From contig JAISUE010000020.1 of the NCBI GenBank assembly GCA_031272245.1, forward strand, positions 1 through 47,416: a stretch of DNA of 47,416 nt. The letters are read 5' to 3'. The notes under the pieces are model-generated. The model did no database searches. It was not told the DNA's origin and worked only from the letters and a program-made list of their open reading frames with translations. Positions 25,841 to 34,588 of this stretch are shown piece after piece (the stretch's first letter is position 1; each line of letters opens with the position of its first letter). The stretch comes from Bacteroidales bacterium. Lineage in GTDB: Bacteria > Bacteroidota > Bacteroidia > Bacteroidales > P3. The translations under genes and the position numbers were made by a program.

Positions 25841-26746
25841 ATGAATCTAACATACCATACTCCTGTTATGCTGAAAGAATGCATTGAAGGTTTGAATATC
25901 AAACCTGATGGAGTGTATGTTGATGTTACATTTGGTGGAGGCTCACATTCTGCAGCTATTCTTGCTTTACTAAATGAGCATGGACGGCTTTATGCTTTTG
26001 ATAGAGACAACCAAAGCAGACAGAATATAATATTGGACAATCGTTTTATTCTAATAAATGATAATTATTCTACTCTAAAGAACTATCTTCGTCTTTACAG
26101 AGAAATGAAGGTTAATGGCATTTTAGCTGATTTAGGAATTTCTTCTCATCAGATTGACGAACCTTCACGAGGTTTTTCTACACGTTTTGACGGTAAATTA
26201 GATTTAAGAATGGATAATTCTCAGGGTTTTTCTGCCGGAGATATTGTGAATGAATACGAAAAAGAAGACCTTATAAGGGTATTTCGAGATTATGGAGAGT
26301 TGAAAAATGCTATTAAAATAACTTCACACATTATTAATAGGAGAGAAAAAAAACCAATTGAAACTACTTTTGAATTAAAAGATGCTTTATATGATTTAGC
26401 TCCCGCCAAACAAGAAAACAAATTCTTCGCAATAGTATTCCAAGCTTTAAGAATAGAAGTAAATAATGAACTGGAAAGTTTAAAAGAAATGCTTAAACAA
26501 GCGGAAGAATGTTTGATTTCTGGCGGAAGAATAGTTGTAATGTCTTATCATTCTTTGGAAGATAGATTAGTTAAGAATTTTCTTCGCTATGGAAATTTTG
26601 AAGCAAAAGAAGAAAAAGACTTTTTTGGAAATAAACTATCTCCTTTTAAGCTTATACAACGAAAACCTGTAATGGCAAGTGAAGAAGAAGTTAAACATAA
26701 TCCAAGGGCAAGAAGTGCCAAGTTAAGAATTGGACAAAAAATATAA
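25841..26746 (+). CDS. rsmH: 16S rRNA (cytosine(1402)-N(4))-methyltransferase
   Basis: This 301-residue protein starts with YHTPVMLKECIEGL, typical for RsmH. The SAM-binding motif DVTFGGGSHSAAIL lies at about residues 29-42, and ADLGISSHQID with GFSTRFDGKLDLRMD follows near 100-125. VMSYHSLEDRLVKNF near 240 is the conserved catalytic-side motif. It methylates C1402 of 16S rRNA in the decoding centre. The gene ends 4 nt before ftsL. Confidence 0.96.
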   Translation: MNLTYHTPVMLKECIEGLNIKPDGVYVDVTFGGGSHSAAILALLNEHGRLYAFDRDNQSRQNIILDNRFILINDNYSTLKNYLRLYREMKVNGILADLGISSHQIDEPSRGFSTRFDGKLDLRMDNSQGFSAGDIVNEYEKEDLIRVFRDYGELKNAIKITSHIINRREKKPIETTFELKDALYDLAPAKQENKFFAIVFQALRIEVNNELESLKEMLKQAEECLISGGRIVVMSYHSLEDRLVKNFLRYGNFEAKEEKDFFGNKLSPFKLIQRKPVMASEEEVKHNPRARSAKLRIGQKI

Positions 26747-26750
26747 TGTT

Positions 26751-27098
26751 ATGAAAAAGAATAAAAGAATAAAAGTAAAAAATATATTTGACGGTTCATT
26801 TTTAACTTCAAAAAGCTTTATTAAAAATATACCTATTATTATGGTATTTTCAGTTTTTTATATTGTTTATATAGGAATTCGTTATCAAATAGAGCAGACA
26901 ATACAGGAAAAAAACCGCACTATAGAAGAAATTAAAAAACTACAAGATAAGACAAGTGAGCAGAGAGCTATCTTACAACGCAACAGTTTAATGTTAGAAG
27001 TTAGTAAAAAATTGGAAAATCGAGGTGTAAAAGTGTCAGCAGAACCTATAAAAGAAGAAATAATAATACCAAAGGAGGTAGAAAATGGAGGACAATAA
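26751..27098 (+). CDS. ftsL: FtsL-like division protein
   Basis: From the ATG at 26751 the product has 115 residues. The ORF-track start is a TTG inside rsmH. It has a basic cytoplasmic head, one membrane helix (about 27-44, IIMVFSVFYIVYIGIRY) and a periplasmic coiled coil (QEKNRTIEEIKKLQDK). This layout and the position between rsmH and ftsI are those of FtsL, which forms the FtsQLB and FtsWI activation complex. Sequence conservation is low across the family, so the call rests on topology and synteny. The end overlaps ftsI by 14 nt. Confidence 0.82.
   Translation: MKKNKRIKVKNIFDGSFLTSKSFIKNIPIIMVFSVFYIVYIGIRYQIEQTIQEKNRTIEEIKKLQDKTSEQRAILQRNSLMLEVSKKLENRGVKVSAEPIKEEIIIPKEVENGGQ
27071..27087 (+). 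promoter_or_regulatory. Strong Shine-Dalgarno sequence before ftsI
   Basis: AAAGGAGGT ends 5 nt before the ftsI ATG at 27085, inside the ftsL coding region. This is unusual because most starts in this window have A-rich leaders with no such motif. It fixes the ftsI start. Confidence 0.6.
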
Positions 27099-28887
27099 AA
27101 AATATCTTTTGCGAAGACGCACTATTATATACTTATTAATGTTTATTCCATGCATTATTATTCTTGGGTGGATACTTTATGTCCAAATACATTATCACGA
27201 TTCAGCAAAACAAGAATATGAAAGAAACTATAATAAAAAGGAAATATTACCAGCAAAAAGAGGTAATATTTATTCGTTAGATAGTGAAAACGATGACTTT
27301 TTAATCTTCGCTACCGATATTTTACGTTATGAAATAAGATTGGATTTAGGAAATAATTTAGATAAAAAGTGGGATAGTATTTTTAGAACTAATGTTGTTG
27401 CATTAAGTGATTCGTTATCTCGTCTTTTACCTGACAAAACAAAAAAACAATATCTCAAAGAATTGCAACAAGCGAGAAAAGAAAAACGATATAACGTTTT
27501 AATAGCAAAAGAAGTTACTCCTGCACAAATAGCAAGAATGAAAACATTTCCATTTTTTAATCGGTGTTGGAATTTACCGTCAATAACAAAAAGAGAATAC
27601 TATAAACGTTTTTATCCTTATAATGATTTGGGGAAAATGGCTCGCAGGACAATAGGTATCTGGCAAAGTGAAATAAGTCTTTATGACGGTATAGCAGGAA
27701 AATATGATTCCTTATTATTACGACCTGCGGAGAGTATATCAACAAAAAAAGTAGCAGCATCTTTAATTGACAGACAAATAATAAATAAAGAACCATGTGA
27801 TATTATTACCACTATAGATGTCAGTTTACAGGAACTTGCAGATTATTCTTTGGAAAAATGCCTTATTGAAAACAATGCTAAATCAGGTTGTGTAATTCTT
27901 ATGGAAGTTTCCACAGGTCATATTAAGGCTATTTCAAATTTGGAATATGACTCTATAACGGGACAATATAGAGAATTAAGAAATATAGCATTAATAGACA
28001 GAATGGAATCAGGTTCTACATTTAAGACTGTTACTTCAATGTTAATGTTAGATAAAGGATTAGCACAAATAACCGATACTGTACCAAAAGGTAGTATGTT
28101 TTTTCCTAAAACAAAAAAAACTATTGAAGATGATAATGCCAAAAATGGACGGTTTACATTTTCTGAAGCATTGGAATACTCTTCAAATGTTGGTATAAGC
28201 TATTTAGTTTATGAAAACTATGTAAAAAAAGGAAAACAAAAACAATTTATAGATGATATAAAACAATATTTTCGTTTTGACAGTATTTTAGGATTAGACT
28301 TTCAATTCATATTTAAAAAAAATAACAAACCATATATTGGAACAGAACCGTTGCCTTCTATTACTGCAAGATCTTCATCGGTTGACGATGTTTTAAGATT
28401 GAGTTATGGTTATGTATCACTTATAACACCTATGCAAATGCTTACTTTTTATAATGCTATTGCAAATAATGGTGTAATGGTTAAACCAATGTTTGTTTCT
28501 CATATTTTAAAAAATAACAATGGGGAAATAGACACTATAAAATTAAAGACAAATATTTTAAGAGAAAAGATTTGTAATGATAAAACAATTGAAACTTTGC
28601 AATCTGTTTTAAAAAGGGTTGTTGAACATGGAACAGCAAAATTATCAAGAACTACTTATGGTGTTGCAGGAAAAACAGGTACCGCCGAAATAAACCGCGA
28701 TAAAAGTCGTAATAGAGCATCTTTTGTTGGTTATTTTCCTGCTGACAAGCCATTATATTCATGTATTGTTATTATTTCTGAAGCTCAATTAGGCAAACAA
28801 CATGGAGGTGAATTAGCGGCTCCTACATTCAAAACATTAGCTGATAGAGCTATGGCAAGAAAGTCAATTAAACTTAAAAATAAATAA
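27085..28887 (+). CDS. ftsI: Septal peptidoglycan transpeptidase FtsI (PBP3)
   Basis: This 600-residue class B penicillin-binding protein has an N-terminal membrane helix at about 11-32. The PBP dimerisation region starts at KREILPAKRGNIYS-like sequence (about 50-65). The transpeptidase domain has SGSTFKT (SxxK, Ser near 311), SSN near 366 and GKTGTAE (KTG) near 530. It crosslinks septal peptidoglycan together with FtsW. It lacks the C-terminal PASTA domain found in many Bacteroidetes homologues, which makes it about 100 residues shorter. murE follows after 3 nt. Confidence 0.92.
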   Translation: MEDNKKYLLRRRTIIYLLMFIPCIIILGWILYVQIHYHDSAKQEYERNYNKKEILPAKRGNIYSLDSENDDFLIFATDILRYEIRLDLGNNLDKKWDSIFRTNVVALSDSLSRLLPDKTKKQYLKELQQARKEKRYNVLIAKEVTPAQIARMKTFPFFNRCWNLPSITKREYYKRFYPYNDLGKMARRTIGIWQSEISLYDGIAGKYDSLLLRPAESISTKKVAASLIDRQIINKEPCDIITTIDVSLQELADYSLEKCLIENNAKSGCVILMEVSTGHIKAISNLEYDSITGQYRELRNIALIDRMESGSTFKTVTSMLMLDKGLAQITDTVPKGSMFFPKTKKTIEDDNAKNGRFTFSEALEYSSNVGISYLVYENYVKKGKQKQFIDDIKQYFRFDSILGLDFQFIFKKNNKPYIGTEPLPSITARSSSVDDVLRLSYGYVSLITPMQMLTFYNAIANNGVMVKPMFVSHILKNNNGEIDTIKLKTNILREKICNDKTIETLQSVLKRVVEHGTAKLSRTTYGVAGKTGTAEINRDKSRNRASFVGYFPADKPLYSCIVIISEAQLGKQHGGELAAPTFKTLADRAMARKSIKLKNK

Positions 28888-28890
28888 TAG

Positions 28891-30336
28891 ATGAAAAAAC
28901 TAAAAGATATATTAAAACACGTAAAATACGAAACATCTATAGGCAATATAGAAAGACAGGTAAGTATTATTTGTTTTGATTCTCGTAAAGTTGAAAAGGA
29001 TTGCATATTTGTTGCTCAACACGGCACTATTATTGATGGACATAAATTTATTGAACAAAGTATTAAAAATGGTGCAAGTGTAATTGTCTGTGAAACTTTA
29101 CCTGATGAATTAAATAATGAAGTAACATATATTAAGGTTAAGAGTTCAGATACTGCTCTTGGTTTTATGGCGGCAAACTATTTTGGTAATCCGTCTACAA
29201 AGCTTAAACTAATAGGTGTAACTGGTACTAATGGAAAAACTACAATTGTAACACTTCTCTATAACCTTTTTATTTGGGCAGGTTATAATGCAGGTTTATT
29301 ATCTACTATCGTAAATAAGATAAATGATAAAACTGTAACAGCAACTCATACCACACCTGATGCATTGGAATTAAATTATCTTCTTGCTCAAATGGTTGAT
29401 GAAGGTTGTGAATATGTTTTTATGGAAGTATCTTCTCATTCAATTGTTCAGCAAAGAATCGCAGGATTAAAATTTTTTGGAGCTGTTTTTACTAATATAA
29501 CTCACGATCATCTGGATTATCATCACACATTTGATAATTATATAAAGGCAAAAAAACTTTTCTTTGATAATTTATCCAAAACAGCTTTTGCTTTAGTTAA
29601 TACTGATGACAAGCATAGTTCTGTTATGATTCAAAATACTAAGGCTCAAACTTACACTTATGCCATTACACATATAGCAGATTTTCATGTTACTATTATG
29701 GAAAACAGTTTTGAAGGACTGATACTTAATTTTAATGGAGTAGATGTTTCTACACGGTTAATAGGAAAATTCAATGCTTCTAATTTGTTAGCTATTTATT
29801 CCGTTTCTATTTTATGTGGATTAGAAAAAGAAAAATCTCTTTTGGGAATTTCTCTTTTGCAATCTGCAGAAGGACGTTTTAATCTTGTTCCTTTGAAAAC
29901 AGGTGCAATGGCTATTGTAGATTATGCACATACTCCTGATGCATTACATAATGTTCTTTTTACAATTAATGAAATTGTACATGGAAAGTCAAATATTATC
30001 TGTGTAGTTGGTTGTGGTGGCAACAGAGATAAGACCAAAAGACCTGAAATGGCGGCAATAGCTCAAAAAGAAAGTAATTATTTAATAATAACTTCTGATA
30101 ATCCTCGCAACGAAGATGCTCAAAAAATTATAAATGACATGATTACAGGATTAAAAACTTACGACAATGTTTTAACTATAGTAGATCGTAAGTCTGCTAT
30201 TAAAACTGCATGTATGCTTGCAAAAAAAGGAGATATTGTGCTTGTTGCTGGTAAAGGTCACGAAAAATATCAGGAGATAGATGGTATAAAATATCATTTT
30301 GATGATAAAGAAGAATTGTTAAACTTTAATTTGTAA
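28891..30336 (+). CDS. murE: UDP-MurNAc-L-Ala-D-Glu:meso-diaminopimelate ligase
   Basis: This 481-residue Mur ligase has all three domains. The N-terminal UMAG-binding domain includes SRKVEKDCIFVA. The ATP-binding domain has GVTGTNGKTT near residue 108 and MEVSSHS near 178. The C-terminal domain carries the DNPRNED motif near 402. DNPR is the signature for meso-diaminopimelate, so the stem peptide carries mDAP at position 3. It requires UDP-MurNAc-L-Ala-D-Glu, the product that MurD normally makes, which matters because the cluster murD is only a relic. mraY follows after 3 nt. Confidence 0.95.
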   Translation: MKKLKDILKHVKYETSIGNIERQVSIICFDSRKVEKDCIFVAQHGTIIDGHKFIEQSIKNGASVIVCETLPDELNNEVTYIKVKSSDTALGFMAANYFGNPSTKLKLIGVTGTNGKTTIVTLLYNLFIWAGYNAGLLSTIVNKINDKTVTATHTTPDALELNYLLAQMVDEGCEYVFMEVSSHSIVQQRIAGLKFFGAVFTNITHDHLDYHHTFDNYIKAKKLFFDNLSKTAFALVNTDDKHSSVMIQNTKAQTYTYAITHIADFHVTIMENSFEGLILNFNGVDVSTRLIGKFNASNLLAIYSVSILCGLEKEKSLLGISLLQSAEGRFNLVPLKTGAMAIVDYAHTPDALHNVLFTINEIVHGKSNIICVVGCGGNRDKTKRPEMAAIAQKESNYLIITSDNPRNEDAQKIINDMITGLKTYDNVLTIVDRKSAIKTACMLAKKGDIVLVAGKGHEKYQEIDGIKYHFDDKEELLNFNL

Positions 30337-30339
30337 TAT

Positions 30340-31593
30340 ATGTTGTATTATTTATTTGATTGGCTTTATAGAGATTTTGACATACCATTAACAGGTGTAT
30401 TTCAATATATATCTTTTCGCGCTGCAATGGCTGTTATAACATCTTTATTTATTTCAATAGTTTATGGTAAGAGAATTATCTGTTATTTGAAATTAAAACA
30501 AGTTGGAGAAAATGTACGTGAGTTAGGACTTAAAGGACAAAAGGAAAAGGAAGGAACTCCTACAATGGGCGGATTGATAATTCTTGCAGCTATAATAATT
30601 CCAACACTTTTATTCGCAAAAATCCTTAACATCTACATTATAATTATGCTTGTTACTACAGTATGGCTTGGGCTTTTAGGATTTGCAGACGATTATATAA
30701 AGGTGTTTCGTAAAAACAAGCGTGGGCTTTCCGGTAAAGTTAAAATTATTGGACAAGTTATACTTGGAGCAGTAGTAGGGGGGTTAATTTATTTTCATCC
30801 TGCACTAACAATAAAAGAAAAAGTTGATATAGACACGTATGTTCAAGCACACAATATACAAAATCAGACAAAATATGAAAAAGCTAAAATGGATTTTCAA
30901 CAACAATCTAAACGTTCTACCAAAACTACAATCCCATTTATTAAAAATCATGAATTTGATTATACTTCTCTGGTCAAATGGACAGGTAAAAACTATAAAG
31001 ATTGGGCATGGTTAATCTTTATTCCAATAGTTATTTTTATAATTACAGCAATGTCAAATGGTGCAAACCTTACAGATGGCATAGATGGATTAGCTACAGG
31101 TACATCTGCAATCATAGGGAGTACTCTCGCTATTCTTGCATGGGTATCAGGTAATATTATGTTTGCTCATTATTTGAATATAATGTATATCCCAAATGCA
31201 GGAGAACTTACGATATTTATTGCTGCCTTTATTGGGGCTACAACAGGTTTTCTTTGGTATAATGCTTTTCCTGCTCAAATATTCATGGGAGATACGGGTT
31301 CTCTATCAATAGGAGGTATAATTGCTGTAATTGCCATCCTAATAAGAAAAGAATTTTTGTTACCAATCCTTGCCGGTATCTTCTTAATGGAAAATCTTTC
31401 CGTAATAATTCAGACCTCATATTTCAAATATACAAGACGAAAAACAGGTGTAGGAAAACGTGTTTTTTTAATGTCGCCTCTACACCACCACTATCAGAAA
31501 AAGGGTTATGCAGAGCCAAAAATTGTTCAGAGATTTTTTATTGCAAGCATAATCCTTGCAGTATTAACCATTGTAACATTAAAATTAAGATAA
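30340..31593 (+). CDS. mraY: Phospho-N-acetylmuramoyl-pentapeptide transferase MraY
   Basis: This 417-residue integral membrane enzyme makes lipid I from UDP-MurNAc-pentapeptide and undecaprenyl phosphate. It has about 10 membrane helices. Conserved motifs include TPTMGG near residue 72, FADDYIKV near 115, [12 protein letters not shown] near 243 and FMGDTGSL near 318, with a HHHYQKKGY motif near the C-terminus. A periplasmic insert of about 60 residues (from KEKVDIDTY) is typical of Bacteroidetes MraY. The murD-like gene begins 43 nt downstream. Confidence 0.96.
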   Translation: MLYYLFDWLYRDFDIPLTGVFQYISFRAAMAVITSLFISIVYGKRIICYLKLKQVGENVRELGLKGQKEKEGTPTMGGLIILAAIIIPTLLFAKILNIYIIIMLVTTVWLGLLGFADDYIKVFRKNKRGLSGKVKIIGQVILGAVVGGLIYFHPALTIKEKVDIDTYVQAHNIQNQTKYEKAKMDFQQQSKRSTKTTIPFIKNHEFDYTSLVKWTGKNYKDWAWLIFIPIVIFIITAMSNGANLTDGIDGLATGTSAIIGSTLAILAWVSGNIMFAHYLNIMYIPNAGELTIFIAAFIGATTGFLWYNAFPAQIFMGDTGSLSIGGIIAVIAILIRKEFLLPILAGIFLMENLSVIIQTSYFKYTRRKTGVGKRVFLMSPLHHHYQKKGYAEPKIVQRFFIASIILAVLTIVTLKLR

Positions 31594-31613
31594 TAATAAA
31601 GTAAAAATTATAA

Positions 31614-31637
31614 ATGAATAAATTCAAGAAAAAATAA
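31614..31637 (+). other. Seven-codon leader frame coupled to the murD-like gene
   Basis: ATG at 31614 opens a frame encoding MNKFKKK that ends in TAA at 31635-31637. The last A is the first base of the next ATG, giving a TAATG junction. It could be a coupling leader, a remnant of the lost MurD N-terminus, or chance. Confidence 0.3.
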
Positions 31638-32185
31638 TGAAAAACACAACTTTTTATATTGAAAATACGCAAAATAAAACACTCGCATCAAGAAATTATG
31701 CCTCAATAGCAAACGTTAGAAAAAGAGTTCTGCAACAAATGTTTGAATATAATGGGATACAAAATCACAGAATGCGAGAAGTCGCAACTGTGAAAGGAGT
31801 GAAATTTATTGATGATGCAGCAGCTTTGTGTGCAAATTCTACTTGGTTTATGTTGGAAAGTCTTAATCAAAATGCTATTTGGATAATTGGATGTGAACGT
31901 TATTACGAATTAAAGTCTAAAAATTATGAAGAACTTTCTACTCTTATTCCGTCTGCGAGTGAAAAAGTAAGGATTTTAATCAATATTGGCAATGAAGATA
32001 GACTTAAACCTTTTGTTGGCATTGTACCTACAATGATAAATGTAGCTAATGTTGAAGAAGCTGTCAAAATAGCTTATGAATATGCAAGTAATGACGATGT
32101 TGTTGTATTCTCACCTGCCTGTGGAGAAAAAGAAAATGTAAGTATAAATGCTACAAACTATATTAGGGCTATAAACGAACTTTAA
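31637..32185 (+). CDS. MurD-like relic: C-terminal Mur ligase domain only
   Basis: This 182-residue protein sits exactly where murD lies in Bacteroidetes dcw clusters. MurD proteins have about 445 residues in three domains; here only the end of the central domain (NYASIANVRKRVLQQMF) and the C-terminal domain are present. There is no UMA-binding domain and no GxxGKTT P-loop. Family motifs can be aligned but are altered: the DDSKATN region reads DDAAALCAN, the GGxDKGNDY region reads GCERYYELKSKNY, and SPACASFDLFKNYEDRG reads SPACGEKENVSINATNY. It therefore cannot be a MurD ligase by itself. The frame is intact, starts with a TAATG coupling and ends with a TAATG overlap into ftsW. A retained non-catalytic role or ongoing decay are both possible. 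Confidence 0.8.
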   Translation: MKNTTFYIENTQNKTLASRNYASIANVRKRVLQQMFEYNGIQNHRMREVATVKGVKFIDDAAALCANSTWFMLESLNQNAIWIIGCERYYELKSKNYEELSTLIPSASEKVRILINIGNEDRLKPFVGIVPTMINVANVEEAVKIAYEYASNDDVVVFSPACGEKENVSINATNYIRAINEL

Positions 32186-33396
32186 TGCAAAAAAATATGG
32201 ACAAGCAAATAAAAACAGGTAGAGCTTTTCTCAAAGGAGACATGGGAATATGGATAATTTTCATATTACTTATGCTTATTTCTTTAGTGGAAGTATATAG
32301 TGCTATAGGAAATGAAGCCTACACTATTGATAAAAGTACTTTTGGACTGTTCATAAAACACTTTATTACGATAGCATTTAGTTTTGTTTGTATTTACACT
32401 TGTTCTCAAATATCATACACAAAAATTTCTAAATTTCTTGCTCCGCTACTTTTAATTTCTATAGGTTTACTTATATTTGTTTTGATTATACATAAAAGAT
32501 GGATACCTATACCCGGTTTTGGAGCATTTCAGCCATCAGAAATGGCAAAGTATATACTTGTATTATATATGGCAAGAGAACTTGTTTTATTGAAAGACAG
32601 GTTGAAAACCAAAGAAGCCTTTATTCGCATAATAATTCCTGTCGGAATAGTATGTGGTTTGATAATACCTCAAAGTGCAACTGCAGCAGGAATAACTTTT
32701 CTATCATGTTTTTTACTTATGATTATTGCAGGAATGCGAAAAAAATATCTTATTAATCTTGCTTTAATTGTGGGAATATCTTTAACTATAGCATTCACTC
32801 TTACATCTAAATATCCGGAACAAATGAAAAATATTCCGGGAATGGATAGAATTACTGAAGGATATGAACGAATTTTTCCTCAAGAATTGAACATACAAGT
32901 TAAAAATGCAAGATTAGCTCTTGGTACAGCAGGAGTGATGGGAAAAGGAATAGGAAATTCTCAATTAGCTAACTTTCAACCTGAAGCACATAATGACTAT
33001 ATTTATACTATTATTTTAGAAGAAGGAGGATTTCTTTTTGGCTTCGTTGTAATGCTTCTTTATATGATTTTACTTTATAGATGCTTTATGATTGCTAAAA
33101 AGTCAAAAGGAATGTTTGGGGCTTTCATTGCGATAGGAGTAGGGTTAGTTATTATAATACAGTCTTTGATAAATATGTTTGTAGGTTCTGGATTTAGAAT
33201 AGTTACAGGACAGACTTTGCCATTCATAAGTAAAGGAGGAACTTCATATATGTTTGCATGTATTGCTTTAGGTGTTGTCCTTAACATTTCATCACAAGGA
33301 GAAAAGAAAGAATCTTATGATGAAGATATGGAAGAAGTTAATGAAAATAGTAGTTTAGATAATTTAATTCAAACTAAAGAGGAAGAAAATAGGTAG
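32185..33396 (+). CDS. ftsW: Septal peptidoglycan polymerase FtsW (SEDS family)
   Basis: This 403-residue SEDS protein has about 10 membrane helices. The conserved FQPSEMAKY motif lies near residue 115, the essential loop GMGNSQ-like segment appears as GKGIGNSQLANFQPEAHNDYIY near 255, and PFISKGGTSYMFA near 350. It polymerises glycan strands from lipid II at the septum with FtsI. The acidic C-terminal tail (about 370-403) is cytoplasmic. The start overlaps the murD-like stop by one base; a second in-frame ATG lies 4 codons later. Confidence 0.94.
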   Translation: MQKNMDKQIKTGRAFLKGDMGIWIIFILLMLISLVEVYSAIGNEAYTIDKSTFGLFIKHFITIAFSFVCIYTCSQISYTKISKFLAPLLLISIGLLIFVLIIHKRWIPIPGFGAFQPSEMAKYILVLYMARELVLLKDRLKTKEAFIRIIIPVGIVCGLIIPQSATAAGITFLSCFLLMIIAGMRKKYLINLALIVGISLTIAFTLTSKYPEQMKNIPGMDRITEGYERIFPQELNIQVKNARLALGTAGVMGKGIGNSQLANFQPEAHNDYIYTIILEEGGFLFGFVVMLLYMILLYRCFMIAKKSKGMFGAFIAIGVGLVIIIQSLINMFVGSGFRIVTGQTLPFISKGGTSYMFACIALGVVLNISSQGEKKESYDEDMEEVNENSSLDNLIQTKEEENR

Positions 33397-33476
33397 AAAG
33401 ATTGATAAGTATATATTGATATTTCAAGTATATAATTTTTGAAAAATGTTTGCATAAAAATAAATGGTAATAAACA

Positions 33477-34577
33477 ATGATAGAAAATAGAATATTAGAC
33501 ATAAAAAAAGTAATTATTAGTGGAGGAGGCACAGGAGGACATATTTTTCCTGCGATTGCTATTGCTAATGAATTAAAAAATAAATATGATTGTGAAATAC
33601 TCTTTATTGGAGCAAATGACAGGATGGAGATGCAAAAAGTACCGGAAGCAGGTTATAAAATAGAAGGGTTAAACATCATAGGTTTTGATAGACATAATAT
33701 TTTGAAAAATATAAAAGTGTTAATTTTATTCATAAGAAGTCTGAGAAAAGCATCCAAAATCATTAAAGAATTTTGTCCTCAAATTGTGATAGGGGTAGGA
33801 GGATATGCTTCTTCTGCAGCTCTTTATGCAGCAACTCGTTTAAACATACCGACTTTAATTCAAGAACAAAATTCATTACCCGGAATAACTAATAGGGTAC
33901 TATCCAAAAAAGTAGATATTATTTGTGTAGCATATCCAAATATGCAAAAATGGTTTCCAAAAAATAAGATTGTTTTATGTGGTAATCCTGTAAGAAATAC
34001 AATTAAAAATCTAACTGATCAAATTGAAAACAACAAATGCGATAGAAAATCGGTATTAGCTGTCGGTGGTTCATTAGGAGCATTAACAATTAATGAGAGT
34101 ATTGCTGAAAATATTGATTATTTCGTACAAAATAATATTTATTTAATATGGCAAACAGGTAAGAATTATTATAACAAAGCTAAAAAATTAGTTGAAGATT
34201 TAGAGGGAAATAACATAAAAGTATATGAATTTATTCGCGATATTGATAAAGCATATAATGAAGCTGACTTTATTATATCACGAGCAGGCGCTTTAGCAAT
34301 AGCAGAATTAGCTATCGTTGGTAAACCATGTTTACTTGTTCCTTCTCCAAATGTAGCAGAAGATCATCAAACAAAAAACGCACTTGCACTTGCCGACAAA
34401 AAAGCAGCTATTTTAGTAAGAGACAACGATGCGAGAACTAAACTTATACCTGAACTTGACCGTATAATTAATGACAAAGAACTTTGCACAACATTGGAAA
34501 AGAACTTAAAAAAAATTGCAATGCCGAATGCTTTAGAAAAAATAGTAAATGAAATAGAAAAAATAGTATTGAAATAA
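33477..34577 (+). CDS. murG: UDP-GlcNAc:lipid I N-acetylglucosaminyltransferase
   Basis: This 366-residue GT28 glycosyltransferase makes lipid II on the cytoplasmic face. The N-terminal SGGGTGGHIFPA motif lies at about 14-25, GVGGYAS near 103, QEQNSLPGITNR near 129 and AVGGSLGA near 197. The UDP-GlcNAc-binding RAGALAIAELA lies near 267. An 80-nt gap separates it from ftsW, the second largest gap inside the cluster, and could hold an internal promoter, though no exact TANNTTTG is present. Confidence 0.95.
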   Translation: MIENRILDIKKVIISGGGTGGHIFPAIAIANELKNKYDCEILFIGANDRMEMQKVPEAGYKIEGLNIIGFDRHNILKNIKVLILFIRSLRKASKIIKEFCPQIVIGVGGYASSAALYAATRLNIPTLIQEQNSLPGITNRVLSKKVDIICVAYPNMQKWFPKNKIVLCGNPVRNTIKNLTDQIENNKCDRKSVLAVGGSLGALTINESIAENIDYFVQNNIYLIWQTGKNYYNKAKKLVEDLEGNNIKVYEFIRDIDKAYNEADFIISRAGALAIAELAIVGKPCLLVPSPNVAEDHQTKNALALADKKAAILVRDNDARTKLIPELDRIINDKELCTTLEKNLKKIAMPNALEKIVNEIEKIVLK

Positions 34578-34588
34578 AAAGTAGAAAT

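Noticed and set aside
31637-32185. murD pseudogene with a frameshift that could be repaired by reading another frame upstream
   Set aside because: Only 43 bases separate it from mraY, so there is no room for the missing 260 residues in any frame.
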